Source of the DNA: PALSA-278 sp963760285
GTDB lineage: Bacteria > Acidobacteriota > Terriglobia > Acidiferrales > UBA7541
Assembly (NCBI GenBank): GCA_963760285.1
Contig: CAVXCI010000001.1
Coordinates: 558,001-622,000, forward strand
DNA length: 64,000 nt
Direction of reading: 5' to 3'
This document shows positions 1-8,704 of this stretch, piece by piece (position 1 is the first letter of the stretch; each line of letters starts with the position of its first letter). Below the pieces are notes generated by a model. The model was not told the DNA's origin. It saw nothing but the letters and a program-made list of their open reading frames with translations, and did not search any database. A program made the translations under genes and the position numbers.

Positions 1-6
1 CCCAGC

Positions 7-576
7 TTGCCCTTTCTCTCCTCCATCCGTGTGAACTCGAGAAGGACTTCCCGGCTGCTTGGCCTCACGGGATTCATGGGCAGCGGCAAGTCCACCATCG
101 GAAGGCTCCTGGCCCGTCAGGTGGGTTGGCATTCCGTGGACTTGGATCAGCGCATCGTGGAAACCTGCGGCCTGAGTATCCAAGAGATATTCTCCCGATT
201 GGGTGAGTCCGCGTTTCGTGACCTGGAGCAAGAGGAGCTTTCCCGCGCCGTGGGGGAAGCTCTCGCAAAAGATCGGCAAGTGATTCTATCCCTCGGAGGC
301 GGTACAACCACACGAGCCGAAAATCTCGCCTTGCTACGTCAGAGTGGGGGACTGCTGCTCTGGCTTCACTGTCCCATTGAAGAATTGCTCAACCGCTGCG
401 CACAGATTCCCGATCGTCCGCTCTTCCGTGACGAGGCCAGCTTTTGCAACCTCTACCAACAGCGTCTGCCATTTTATGAAATGGCGGACTATCGAGTGGA
501 TTCGGCGGACGAACCGGCGCGCGTGGTGGAACAAATTTTGGCCTTGGGCATCCTCAATGGGCCCCCCACCGGATAG
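7..576 (+). CDS. aroK: Shikimate kinase
   Basis: Cytoplasmic enzyme of the shikimate pathway that phosphorylates shikimate at the 3-hydroxyl with ATP. The protein shows a Walker A P-loop (GFMGSGKST, about residues 22-30), the DLDQRI acidic motif that binds shikimate/Mg, the SLGGG motif in the middle, and the RPLFRD lid arginine region. The length of 189 aa is normal for AroK. The start is a TTG only 6 bases into the window, so the true start may lie upstream outside the window, or further in before the P-loop. It is followed by a convergent PDZ gene 45 bases away. The family assignment is firm; the N-terminus is uncertain. Confidence 0.93.
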   Translation: MPFLSSIRVNSRRTSRLLGLTGFMGSGKSTIGRLLARQVGWHSVDLDQRIVETCGLSIQEIFSRLGESAFRDLEQEELSRAVGEALAKDRQVILSLGGGTTTRAENLALLRQSGGLLLWLHCPIEELLNRCAQIPDRPLFRDEASFCNLYQQRLPFYEMADYRVDSADEPARVVEQILALGILNGPPTG

Positions 577-621
577 GCCTTCACGAGTCGTCCATGGCAC
601 ACACAGCACGGGAAGACTTCC

Positions 622-1695
622 CTACAGGGAAACCCTCTCAACTGCGCCCGTTTCTTCCGGCGGCGGGGGTGGGAGCTTGACGTGGATCGTTATAATGGCA
701 GAGCGACGCAGAATGGAAAGGGTAACTTCATTGCCGTTTCCGTTGCTGCTGATTAGATCGCGCAAGTTGTCCGTGGACTTTACCGGCTTGCCTTCTACCT
801 GGGTGATCACGTCACCCGCCTTCAGGCCGGCTTTCTCTGCCGCTGAACCAGCGATGACTTCCACCACAAGGACGCCCTTACCGTCAGGAGCGCCAAAATA
901 GGAACCAAGCTGCCCATTCAGATCCTGCGCGCTAATTCCCAACCGCGGCGTGCCCAGATCAAATCCCCGGGGAAACTCAAAATGGAATTTAGAGCCCGGC
1001 GCGATCATTGGATTTGGAGAGAGAGGGGTAAGCTCCCCGCGTTTCATGCTCATCCACTGATTTCCTTCCATGTCTTCGCGCTTGCCGATATCTACCGAAA
1101 TGTCCTGTGCTCTGCCATTCCGCCAGACGTTCAATTTCACCGTCCGCCCGGCGGGCGTTTCCTCAACCAGGCGGCGGAACTGCATCGCTCCTTCCACGGA
1201 CTGCTGGTCGAAATTCAATATGACGTCCCCGTTTTTCAGTCCCGCCTTCTCCGCAGGGCTGCCGGATTGAACGCTCTCGACGTAAACTCCGCGTTCGACG
1301 GGAAGCTTCAACTCCTTCACGCGGCCGGCTGTGACCTCGCCGGTCTCCACCCCCAGCCATCCGGTCTCATCCCCATCATCGCTGAGGTTGCGGACCTGGG
1401 CCATGAGACTCTGGAGGTCCATTTTCGTTTGCTCCTGGGTCTGTGCGGCTGTGCCAACATCTTGCGGCGGCCACGCGGCAAGAGTCATGCGTTCAGTGTT
1501 GGCAACAGGAGCGATTGACTCATCGCTATCCCATCGCGATCCCGCAGATCGTGAAAACGCATGATTACACCCAGATGTTCCGTGGGAAGCCAGACAATGG
1601 ACACGTTCCGCGAGTGAATGGACCACAGGCGCAGCTGAAAAGTTGATAGCCAAAACCCCAATTCCCGCTGCGGCCTTCCAAATGTTCACAGTCAT
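622..1695 (-). CDS. Secreted/periplasmic two-PDZ-domain protein without protease domain
   Basis: 357 aa. The N-terminus has a hydrophobic stretch (about residues 8-27) that could be a signal peptide or anchor, followed by a low-complexity linker. Two PDZ domains follow at about residues 110-205 (GVYVESVQSGSPAEKAGLKNGD core) and 255-340 (GVLVVEVIAGSAAEKAGLKAGD core). No trypsin-like catalytic domain is visible between signal and PDZ, so this is not a DegP/HtrA protease. It is the last gene of a minus-strand operon with a sigma factor, anti-sigma factor and two DUF4097 proteins; the gap to the upstream gene is 21 bases. A role as a ligand-sensing or scaffold protein in envelope stress signalling is inference from this context. 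Confidence 0.8.
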   Translation of the reverse strand: MTVNIWKAAAGIGVLAINFSAAPVVHSLAERVHCLASHGTSGCNHAFSRSAGSRWDSDESIAPVANTERMTLAAWPPQDVGTAAQTQEQTKMDLQSLMAQVRNLSDDGDETGWLGVETGEVTAGRVKELKLPVERGVYVESVQSGSPAEKAGLKNGDVILNFDQQSVEGAMQFRRLVEETPAGRTVKLNVWRNGRAQDISVDIGKREDMEGNQWMSMKRGELTPLSPNPMIAPGSKFHFEFPRGFDLGTPRLGISAQDLNGQLGSYFGAPDGKGVLVVEVIAGSAAEKAGLKAGDVITQVEGKPVKSTDNLRDLISSNGNGNEVTLSILRRSAIITIHVKLPPPPPEETGAVERVSL

Positions 1696-1716
1696 GATTC
1701 CCTCCCTGTTCCTTGT

Positions 1717-2472
1717 CTAGATAAGTGGCCGTCCGGCCTTGATGCGGATATCGCCATTGGTGGAATTGAGAATCACTTCACTGCCCCCGGCGCCCAGCCG
1801 ACCACTGAAACCCTTTGAACTTAGAGATGTCTTTTCCCGAATGGGCATTTCCGAATCAAAATTCCCGTTCAAATTTTCGACACGCAATTCGGCGTTCACG
1901 CTGGTGGGCAGTTCCAAAAGAACAGTTCCGTTCACTGTGGATACTTCCATGGGCCGCCCACCGGGAAGCTGCCGCAGGTCCAGGTGTACACTGCCGTTTG
2001 TCGTTTTGGCGCTGAATCGTCCCGCGCTGCTCAACACTTCCACGTCGCCGTTCACCGAGCGGAGGAAACCCGCTCCCTCTATTCCGCTCACGCGGACATC
2101 TCCGTTCACTGTTTCGATCACGCTTAGCAGCACGCGATAAGGCACATGGATTTTGTAATCCACGGCCACTTCAACCCCATCCCCATGGGGATAAAGCGTA
2201 TGCACCGTGACCAGGTTGTCTTCGGAATGGACGTCGATGTTTACCAGATCAAGCTCGCTGGCCCGCCGTCCCGTTTTGGTCGCCTGTACTTCCACTTGTT
2301 CGCGCTCCCAGCCGTCGATCTCTACCGAACCATTCACATTTTGCAGGAGGAATTGTCCTCCCTTGGATAGCGGCAGTACGCGATCAAAATCCCCTGCTGA
2401 CGCACGCCCCGCGGGCGCAATTGCCGCCAGACCGGCGGTAAACATCAACAATGCCCAAACGATTCGACGCAC
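1717..2472 (-). CDS. DUF4097-family exported beta-repeat protein (small paralogue)
   Basis: 251 aa with an N-terminal signal peptide (MRRIVWALLMFTAGLAAIAP, cleavage near GRASA). The mature part is built of short repeated beta-strand units of the type 'NVNGSVEI', 'VNGDVRV', 'TTNGSVHL', 'VNGTVLLEL', 'STNGDIRI', which is the pattern of DUF4097/DUF4098 (putative adhesin, right-handed beta-helix-like). The function is not established. It sits directly downstream of a larger DUF4097 paralogue (47-base gap) and upstream of the PDZ gene in the same operon, which suggests an envelope-associated product under control of the ECF sigma factor at the head of the operon. Confidence 0.8.
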   Translation of the reverse strand: MRRIVWALLMFTAGLAAIAPAGRASAGDFDRVLPLSKGGQFLLQNVNGSVEIDGWEREQVEVQATKTGRRASELDLVNIDVHSEDNLVTVHTLYPHGDGVEVAVDYKIHVPYRVLLSVIETVNGDVRVSGIEGAGFLRSVNGDVEVLSSAGRFSAKTTNGSVHLDLRQLPGGRPMEVSTVNGTVLLELPTSVNAELRVENLNGNFDSEMPIREKTSLSSKGFSGRLGAGGSEVILNSTNGDIRIKAGRPLI

Positions 2473-2519
2473 GCTTCCCCCTCCCGTAAGCAGCGGCCCT
2501 CAAATGTCCGTCCGTTGCG

Positions 2520-3854
2520 TTACGGCTGACCTGAATCCGTGTTCTGCGCTGCTTTCAACTGCTTCTCCAATTGCTTATGCAACTCGTCCATCTGCTGTTT
2601 GTAAAGATCTGCCTGGTGCGAGGCGTCATTCAGCAACAAGCGGATGTTGCCTTCCATGGTCCTCAGCCGCAGCAATTCTCCGCCCCCGTTCAAGGCACCG
2701 GAGCCGCGCACCTCGCGCACGCCTCCGGGACCGCTGTCCGTGCTTACCTTCACCGCCAGACCCGGATCCACGAAGATGCGGCGCTCATCGCTTCCTTGAG
2801 CCGTGGCGACAATTGTCAGGCGCAAGTCCGCCGGGAGGTAAACCACGATGTCGCCCTGTCCGGATTCCAGAATGCACGGCTTCTCAAGATGGGCATTGGG
2901 GGTCAACCATGCGGTGATTCCCCCCTCTCCCGTTTGGGCGCGCACCGCGCTATCCACCCGCGTCAGATAGATGCTGCCGGAGTCGGTTTGCAACTGGGTT
3001 GGCCCCTTGGAACTTACCACGCGAATTCCGCCGCCGCCTGTCCGCGCTCGAATGGCGCCCTTGGCCTCGCCCACTTCAATCTGACCGCCGCCCGTCTCCG
3101 CAACCAAGTCCATTCCGGAATTCCCCAGGGAGATATTCCCTCCTCCTGTTTGCAGCCACGCACCGTGTGCGGCTGCCGCCACGCGGATGTGTCCGCCATA
3201 ACTGTGGATATTCGCGCTTCCTCCGATTTTTCCAGTGGTCACATGCCCGCCCCCGGTTGTCGCTTCCAGATTTCCGGACACGTCCTTCAGCGTGATATGT
3301 CCTCCGCCAGTCTGCACATGAGCAGATCCACGGATGTTCGCTGTAGAGATATTTCCGCCAGCAGTAAGCAGGTTCACTCGACCCTGCATGTCAGCAACCT
3401 GAATGTTTCCCCCCTCGGTGGAAATATCGAGGCTGTAACTCTTGGGGACCGTCACATCCAGAGTGACCCAGACCACTCCCATCCTCCACAGATCGTTGGC
3501 CGGAACTTGCCCGCGGAGGAAGATGCCATTGGCCGTGTTTTTCATGGCCACGTCAAAAAGATTCCCCAGTCCGGGAGCCAGGGTGGTTCCTTGAGGTGTT
3601 TCGACCCGAAGACTGTAATTCACGCGCGGAGTATTCTGCGTGTGGATCACCACGTCCCCGCGGTCCAAAAAAACACGCAACGTCAACCCCGGACGCGTGA
3701 GGTAGGTACCGTTCTTTTCAACCACCAGTTGCCGCCTCTGGTCTCCTGCAGACGCCTCCGGTTCACGGTTCTTGGCGTTCGCCACCCCGGCCAGCAATAG
3801 TCCCATTGCCGCGAGCAGTGCGGCCCCGCGATTAAATCCCACTGCCAATTTCAT
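2520..3854 (-). CDS. DUF4097-family exported beta-repeat protein (large paralogue)
   Basis: 444 aa from the ATG at 3852-3854. That start is chosen because it begins a clean signal peptide (MKLAVGFNRGAALLAAMGLL) and is preceded by a GGGGAAAG ribosome binding site; the open frame itself runs further upstream into the anti-sigma gene. About twelve repeats of the form 'TEGGNIQVADMQGRV', 'TGGGHITLKDVSGNL', 'TGGGHVTTGKIGGSA' form a probable beta-helix or beta-sandwich, with a C-terminal coiled segment rich in Gln/Lys (HQADLYKQQMDELHKQLEKQ). The neighbours are the anti-sigma gene (22-base gap upstream) and a smaller paralogue downstream. The molecular function is unknown. Confidence 0.8.
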   Translation of the reverse strand: MKLAVGFNRGAALLAAMGLLLAGVANAKNREPEASAGDQRRQLVVEKNGTYLTRPGLTLRVFLDRGDVVIHTQNTPRVNYSLRVETPQGTTLAPGLGNLFDVAMKNTANGIFLRGQVPANDLWRMGVVWVTLDVTVPKSYSLDISTEGGNIQVADMQGRVNLLTAGGNISTANIRGSAHVQTGGGHITLKDVSGNLEATTGGGHVTTGKIGGSANIHSYGGHIRVAAAAHGAWLQTGGGNISLGNSGMDLVAETGGGQIEVGEAKGAIRARTGGGGIRVVSSKGPTQLQTDSGSIYLTRVDSAVRAQTGEGGITAWLTPNAHLEKPCILESGQGDIVVYLPADLRLTIVATAQGSDERRIFVDPGLAVKVSTDSGPGGVREVRGSGALNGGGELLRLRTMEGNIRLLLNDASHQADLYKQQMDELHKQLEKQLKAAQNTDSGQP

Positions 3855-3876
3855 TTTTCTTTCCCCGTGGTTATTG

Positions 3877-4911
3877 TTATTGATGCGGTTCCAGGTTCTG
3901 GACCAGCGCCGCAGTCTGCAGCCGAACATAGTTGTTTGGGTCGCGCTGCATGCGGTCACGCAGTATCTGGATGTCTTGAGGGTCTCGAAGCGACTGGCCA
4001 TTGCGCGCCATCTTAAGCAGACTCTGGACGGCTTCCACGCGCACACCAGGATTAGAATCGCCGCGCAATGCGTCTAACATCGCCTGCTCTACATTTTCGG
4101 AAGGCGGTGCTCCACCGAGCGCTTCCAACGCTTTCAATCGGACGCCGGCATTGCGGTCCGAATGCAGCACGCGGCACATGGCCTGACTTACATCGGCATC
4201 CGCGCAGCGCGGCTTCAGCAGGTCCACGGATTGCATGCGCACGTCCGGCTGGTAACGGTTCTGATTTTCGAGGACGGAGAGGAGGGCATTCTTCACTTTA
4301 TCGTTGTTGACGGTGCCCTGCAAAAGAACGGACCGCTGGTTAGCCATCTGAACCTGTACGTCGGGCGGCGCATCGCCGGAAGAAGGCATGGATGTAATTG
4401 CGGCAATATCCGCAGTGCGCAATTCCGAAGGATTCGCTTGCCCCGCTGCCGTAAGGCTGTTCGCCGCTCCACCAGAGATGGACGAAATATTCTGCACGTG
4501 CCGGAGCGAAGCCATGCGCCCCGCCAGGAAACCCACGATCAGAAGCAGGGCGGCGCTCACCGCCAAACGCATGCCAAACCAGCTTCGGCCAAACATGTTC
4601 GCCAGCCAGTTGGCAGGATGTCTGACTTCTTCCTGATCCAGGACTCCGGCAAACTGCGCGCGGCAGCTGGCCAGCAATTGCACGTCTGGCGTGGAAGATT
4701 GACTGGAAGATACGACCGCGAGAAATTCCTGCTCTTCCGCCAAGCGGGCCGCACAACTCGCACACTCGCGGAGATGTGCGTCGGCTTTACGGCGTTCCGC
4801 ATCGTCAATCTCATCGGCGGCATAGAACACCAGCAGTTCCTGCATCGCGCGGCACACTGCCCGCGGTTCCTTTTCGGATCCTTCCGGCTGCATTTGATTT
4901 TCGCGGTTCAT
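3877..4911 (-). CDS. Zinc-finger anti-sigma factor with C-terminal HEAT-repeat domain
   Basis: 344 aa. The N-terminal cytoplasmic part has the zf-HC2 signature H-x3-C-x2-C (AHLRECASCAARL, about residues 45-57) that binds and inhibits ECF sigma factors. One membrane span follows near residues 113-131 (MRLAVSAALLLIVGFLAGRM). After an extracytoplasmic linker, the C-terminus (about 200-344) holds HEAT-like helical repeats (SQAMCRVLHSDRNAGVRLKALEAL; QAMLDALRGDSNPGVRVEAVQSLL; RDRMQRDPNNYVRLQTAAL). Its ATG overlaps the sigma-factor stop as ATGA, so the two are translationally coupled. HEAT repeats would supply a protein-binding sensor on the far side of the membrane, which is inference. Confidence 0.85.
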   Translation of the reverse strand: MNRENQMQPEGSEKEPRAVCRAMQELLVFYAADEIDDAERRKADAHLRECASCAARLAEEQEFLAVVSSSQSSTPDVQLLASCRAQFAGVLDQEEVRHPANWLANMFGRSWFGMRLAVSAALLLIVGFLAGRMASLRHVQNISSISGGAANSLTAAGQANPSELRTADIAAITSMPSSGDAPPDVQVQMANQRSVLLQGTVNNDKVKNALLSVLENQNRYQPDVRMQSVDLLKPRCADADVSQAMCRVLHSDRNAGVRLKALEALGGAPPSENVEQAMLDALRGDSNPGVRVEAVQSLLKMARNGQSLRDPQDIQILRDRMQRDPNNYVRLQTAALVQNLEPHQ

Positions 4912-5537
4912 GCAATCCCTGCCAGGCTGGCGCGCAATTTGCGCGTGGCCCGAAATAACGAATTCTTGACGGTCTCTTCCGTCGTTCCCAGCATTTCCCC
5001 GATGGCGCGCAGACGCAAACCCTGGTTGTGCTTCAAATCGAACACCATTCGCTCCCGCGGCGAGAGCTGCTCCATGGCCGCTGCAATATGCCGGCCAATT
5101 TCATTCCCCAGCAGATGTTTCTCCGGGTTGGCCTGTGCGCGAACTTCGGGTTGCCGGTCAAAAAAATCCGTCTCCGTTATTTCTTCGGATTCCGACGCCG
5201 GCGCCTGATCCTCGGGGCGCGAGGTTCTTCGTCGCATGTGATCCAGGCAAACGTTGGTAACGATTCGATAGAGCCAGGTATAAAAACTGCACTCGAAGCG
5301 GAATTTTCCGATATTGCGGTAGGCCTTCAGGAAACTTTCCTGGTAAACGTCCCGTGCATCTTCGGAGCTTCGCAGGAGGTTCTGCGCCAGGCGGAGAACG
5401 TCGCGGTCGTAGCGCCTCACCAGTTCCTCGAAGGCCATGCGGTTTCCCGCTTGGGCCTCCCGAACCTGTGAGAATTCCTCCGCTCGATTCACCGTTGCCA
5501 GACGTGCACCGGCATCAACTGCAACGCTAAGCCCCAT
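4908..5537 (-). CDS. ECF RNA polymerase sigma factor (RpoE-like)
   Basis: 209 aa from the ATG at 5535-5537, preceded by GGTGAG; the open frame extends upstream but that part has no family character. Region 2 is clear (AFEELVRRYDRDVLRLAQNLL, DVYQESFLKAYRNI, FYTWLYRIVTNVCLDHMRRR), followed by an acidic linker and region 4 with the helix-turn-helix (LSPRERMVFDLKHNQGLRLRAIGEMLGTTEETVKNSLFRATRKL). It heads an operon with its cognate anti-sigma factor (ATGA overlap), two DUF4097 proteins and a PDZ protein. It probably autoregulates that operon, though no ECF-type promoter was identified with confidence. Confidence 0.9.
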   Translation of the reverse strand: MGLSVAVDAGARLATVNRAEEFSQVREAQAGNRMAFEELVRRYDRDVLRLAQNLLRSSEDARDVYQESFLKAYRNIGKFRFECSFYTWLYRIVTNVCLDHMRRRTSRPEDQAPASESEEITETDFFDRQPEVRAQANPEKHLLGNEIGRHIAAAMEQLSPRERMVFDLKHNQGLRLRAIGEMLGTTEETVKNSLFRATRKLRASLAGIA

Positions 5538-5673
5538 TTTTAAGTTCTCACCAACAGTACAATCCTCTGAGCTTCTGTCGCAAATCAATCCTGGGGTCCC
5601 GGGACGATGGGACACCCGTGTAGAACTCTCGATTATTTGTTTAGACGCCCCAAATCGCTTCAAGTGAGCACCT

Positions 5674-5913
5674 TCACAGGCGGCTTCCCAACCTGAGCAG
5701 ACCGTAAACCGCGACACAAATCAGGAAATCCAACCCTAGCCCCCAGTCCACTCGAAACGCCTGGTGCTGCACGGAAACCGGCAAATGGGGCAGAAAGGAT
5801 AGAAAATATATGGCATTCCCCAGGAGAATGGCAGCCAAATACTCCAGCCAGCGTCGAACGTTCAATATCTTCGCCTTTTGTTCGAGTTTTCCTCCCGCCA
5901 AGGGCATACTCAA
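5674..5913 (-). CDS. Small membrane protein, function unknown
   Basis: 79 aa with two probable membrane spans (about residues 23-41, WLEYLAAILLGNAIYFLSFL, and 58-75, LGLDFLICVAVYGLLRL) joined by a short polar loop containing HLPVSVQHQAF. It begins MSMPLAGGKLEQKAK and lies on the same strand just upstream of the sigma factor, with about 140 bases between. I do not recognise a characterised family. The residue pattern looks like a real small inner-membrane protein, not a shadow frame. Confidence 0.6.
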   Translation of the reverse strand: MSMPLAGGKLEQKAKILNVRRWLEYLAAILLGNAIYFLSFLPHLPVSVQHQAFRVDWGLGLDFLICVAVYGLLRLGSRL

Positions 5914-6004
5914 GAGAGATGCAATCTACCGCGCGGGTGCTGCCCGCATGTTTTGGACCGTCCGCTCATCTGATGCTATAAGAAGCTGGGCGCAAAAGCA
6001 GTAA

Positions 6005-8113
6005 ATGACGATCTCGCTGCACGATTCGGTGAAGTATCTGCGTGGCGTCGGCCCGCAGCGCAGCGCATTGCTGGCGGAGCGCGGCATCGAAACCGTCGGT
6101 GACTTGCTGCTCTATCTGCCATTTCGATATGAGGACCGCACGCATTTCACGCCCCTGGCGAACGCACAGCCGGGCAATGTCTTCACCATCTCGGCGGTCA
6201 TACAGAGCGGCCACGTCGTCCGTTTTCGCCATCGCCGCGACGCCATGTACCATCTTTCAGTTTTCGACGCTACCGGCCAGCTGCACGTCCCTTTTTTTCA
6301 CGGAACGTACCTGGAGGGCCGCTTCCACCCGGGCCAGCGCATCATCCTTCACGGGAAGATTGATCTGGATCGCCTTCGTCCCACGGTTCTCCAGATGGTG
6401 AACCCAGAATTCGAAATTCTTGGCGACGAGGATTCACGGGCGGACTCCACGGAAATGGGCCGCATCGTGCCCATATATGAAGCGATTGGCCAGCTTTCGT
6501 CACGAATATTGCGCCGAGCCATATATTCACTGTTGAACAATCTAACGCGCGACATTCCCGAACTTCTTCCAGCATCTCTTCGCAATTCGCTCCATCTTCC
6601 CACCCGCCGCGATGCTCTGCTCTCGGTCCATTTCCCTAACAAGGACGCCGATCTGGAAAAGCTCAATCAGTTCCGCACACCCGGCCATCTGCGCCTGATT
6701 TTCGAGGAGTTTTTCTATTTTCAATTGGCGGTCGCTTCTCGGCGCCGCGCACGCCATTGCAAAACTGGCATCGCCATGCGCATCCGCGAGGATGCCATAC
6801 GGGAGGCCGTGAAACGGATTCTTCCCTTTAAGCCCACTACCGCTCAAAAGAGAGTGCTCGCGGAAATCGCCTCGGACATGGAACGACCCGAGCCGATGAA
6901 CCGGCTGCTCGAAGGTGATGTGGGCAGCGGCAAGACGCTTGTCGCTCTGGAAACCGCCGTCATCGCCATGGAAAATGGCTATCAGGTGGCGCTGATGGCC
7001 CCTACGGAAATCCTCGCATCGCAGCACTTCCTGTCGGCGCGCAGAATTCTTGGCCCGGCGGGTTACAAGGCTGAACTGCTGGCCAGCGGTCTTCGCCGTT
7101 CTGAAAAGCAGGCCGCCCTGGAACGCATCTCCGCCGGCCAAGCTCAATTCGTCGTGGGCACGCACGCGCTGATCGAAAACCCAGTCCAATTTGCCCGCCT
7201 GGGATTCGTGATCGTTGACGAACAGCACCGCTTCGGCGTGGCCCAACGTAAGCGGCTCATCGAGAAGGGCGCGGCGCCCCACGTTCTGGTGATGACCGCC
7301 ACGCCCATCCCACGTACCCTGGCGCTCACTCTTTATGGCGACCTGGAGATCTCCATCCTCGACGAAATGCCTCCCGGCCGCGCGCCGGTGGAAACGCGCT
7401 GGACCACAGCCGACAAACTTCCCGCCGTGTGGGAGCTTGTCCGGCGCGAAGCAGGGAAAGGCCATCAGGCTTTCATCGTTTACCCGGTGATTGAAGAATC
7501 GCGGAAGGAATTGAAAGCCGCCACCGCGGAGTATGAACGCCTGGCCAACTCTGTTTTCCACGGCCTGCAAGTGGGCCTGCTGCACGGCCGCCTCCGCAAT
7601 GAAGAAAAGGAGGCGACCATGGAGAAGTTTCGCCGCGGAGAAATACAGATACTTGTCGCCACCACCGTCGTCGAAGTGGGAGTGGATCTGCCCAACGCCA
7701 CGGCGATGGTCATTGAGCACGCCGAGGGTTTTGGCCTCGCGCAACTCCATCAGTTGCGCGGCCGCATCGGACGCGGCAGTCATCCCGGCATCTGCGTGCT
7801 GGTTGCCTCCGGAGAAGTCTCGCCCGAAGCTCGCGAACGTCTCGAAACCCTCGCGTCCACCACCAATGGTTTCGAAATCGCCGAAAAGGATTTGCAATTG
7901 CGCGGTCCTGGTGAATTTTTCGGAACGCGCCAGCATGGCGACCTCGCCTTCGCCGTGGCACATCCATTGCGGGACCGCGAACTGCTGGAACTGGCGAGGC
8001 GCGAGGCCTTCGCCCTGGTGAGTGATCCGGCCCGTGCTGAGGAGTTGCATTCCATTCTCGAAGGCCTGGGACCTGCGTGGGCCAGCCGGTATCATTTGGC
8101 GTCGGTGGGATAG
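6005..8113 (+). CDS. recG: ATP-dependent DNA helicase RecG
   Basis: 702 aa, the usual RecG length. The N-terminal wedge/OB-fold region (about 1-180, starting LRGVGPQRSALLAERGI) binds branched DNA. The SF2 motor follows: motif I GDVGSGKT near residues 305-312, motif II DEQH (FVIVDEQHRFGV), motif III TATPIPRTL, and motif VI QLRGRIGRG, with the C-terminal TRG region (LQLRGPGEFFGTRQHG). RecG remodels stalled replication forks and Holliday junctions. Its TAG stop (8111-8113) is immediately followed by the rsmD ATG at 8114, so the two form a tight operon. Confidence 0.97.
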   Translation: MTISLHDSVKYLRGVGPQRSALLAERGIETVGDLLLYLPFRYEDRTHFTPLANAQPGNVFTISAVIQSGHVVRFRHRRDAMYHLSVFDATGQLHVPFFHGTYLEGRFHPGQRIILHGKIDLDRLRPTVLQMVNPEFEILGDEDSRADSTEMGRIVPIYEAIGQLSSRILRRAIYSLLNNLTRDIPELLPASLRNSLHLPTRRDALLSVHFPNKDADLEKLNQFRTPGHLRLIFEEFFYFQLAVASRRRARHCKTGIAMRIREDAIREAVKRILPFKPTTAQKRVLAEIASDMERPEPMNRLLEGDVGSGKTLVALETAVIAMENGYQVALMAPTEILASQHFLSARRILGPAGYKAELLASGLRRSEKQAALERISAGQAQFVVGTHALIENPVQFARLGFVIVDEQHRFGVAQRKRLIEKGAAPHVLVMTATPIPRTLALTLYGDLEISILDEMPPGRAPVETRWTTADKLPAVWELVRREAGKGHQAFIVYPVIEESRKELKAATAEYERLANSVFHGLQVGLLHGRLRNEEKEATMEKFRRGEIQILVATTVVEVGVDLPNATAMVIEHAEGFGLAQLHQLRGRIGRGSHPGICVLVASGEVSPEARERLETLASTTNGFEIAEKDLQLRGPGEFFGTRQHGDLAFAVAHPLRDRELLELARREAFALVSDPARAEELHSILEGLGPAWASRYHLASVG

Positions 8114-8677
8114 ATGCGCGTCATCGCGGGAAAACTCGGCGGACGGACGCTGCGCACACTGCGCGGCCTGGCGCTTCGCCCCACCAGCGACCGCCTGCGC
8201 GAGACTCTATTCGATATTTTGGGCGCTTCGGTCGAAAGCTCGCGCTGGATAGACGCCTTCGCCGGCTCCGGCGCGGTGGGAATCGAAGCCCTGAGTCGCG
8301 GCGCCGCGCAAACTGTATTCATCGAAAAATACCGCCCGGCAGCCGATCTAATTCGGAAAAACCTGGCAGCTTTAGGCATTGACCGTGACGGGATCGTCAT
8401 CGCTGCCACCGCCCGGATCGGTCTTGAGCGTACCGCGTCGCGCGGATATATCCCGGACTTTGTTTTCCTGGACCCACCCTACGAACAGAAAGAGGAATAC
8501 GAGTCAGTTCTCCAATTCCTCGATAGTGGGTCCCTGCTGGCTTCCTCGGGGACGGTGATTGCCGAGCATTCCCGTAGGAATCCCTTGCCGGAGAAACTTT
8601 TCAGACTGGCGCGCGTCCGTGTAGTGGAGCAGGGAGACGCGGCTCTGAGTTTTTTCCGCTTCATGCCCGCCGCATGA
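8114..8677 (+). CDS. rsmD: 16S rRNA (guanine(966)-N(2))-methyltransferase RsmD
   Basis: 187 aa. It has the characteristic opening MRVIAGKLGGRTLRTL and PTSDRLRETLFDIL, the SAM-binding motif I (WIDAFAGSGAVGIEALSRGA), and the catalytic motif IV DPPY (FVFLDPPYEQ). The enzyme methylates G966 of 16S rRNA in helix 31 of the 30S subunit. The ATG directly abuts the recG stop codon, implying co-transcription. The C-terminus is normal. Confidence 0.95.
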   Translation: MRVIAGKLGGRTLRTLRGLALRPTSDRLRETLFDILGASVESSRWIDAFAGSGAVGIEALSRGAAQTVFIEKYRPAADLIRKNLAALGIDRDGIVIAATARIGLERTASRGYIPDFVFLDPPYEQKEEYESVLQFLDSGSLLASSGTVIAEHSRRNPLPEKLFRLARVRVVEQGDAALSFFRFMPAA

Positions 8678-8704
8678 CGTTAGCATGATGATTCGGTTGG
8701 CTCA

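Noticed and set aside
3000..3460. Regular short repeats that could suggest a CRISPR or minisatellite
   Set aside because: The periodicity comes from protein-level beta repeats in the DUF4097 gene; the DNA units are not identical and there are no uniform spacers.
2571..3800. 409-codon plus-strand frame opposite the large DUF4097 gene
   Set aside because: Antisense shadow; the minus-strand protein has signal peptide, repeats and ribosome binding site.
6542..8095. Long minus-strand open frame (517 codons) opposite recG
   Set aside because: It mirrors the third-position GC bias of recG, has no family features, and RecG on the plus strand is unambiguous.
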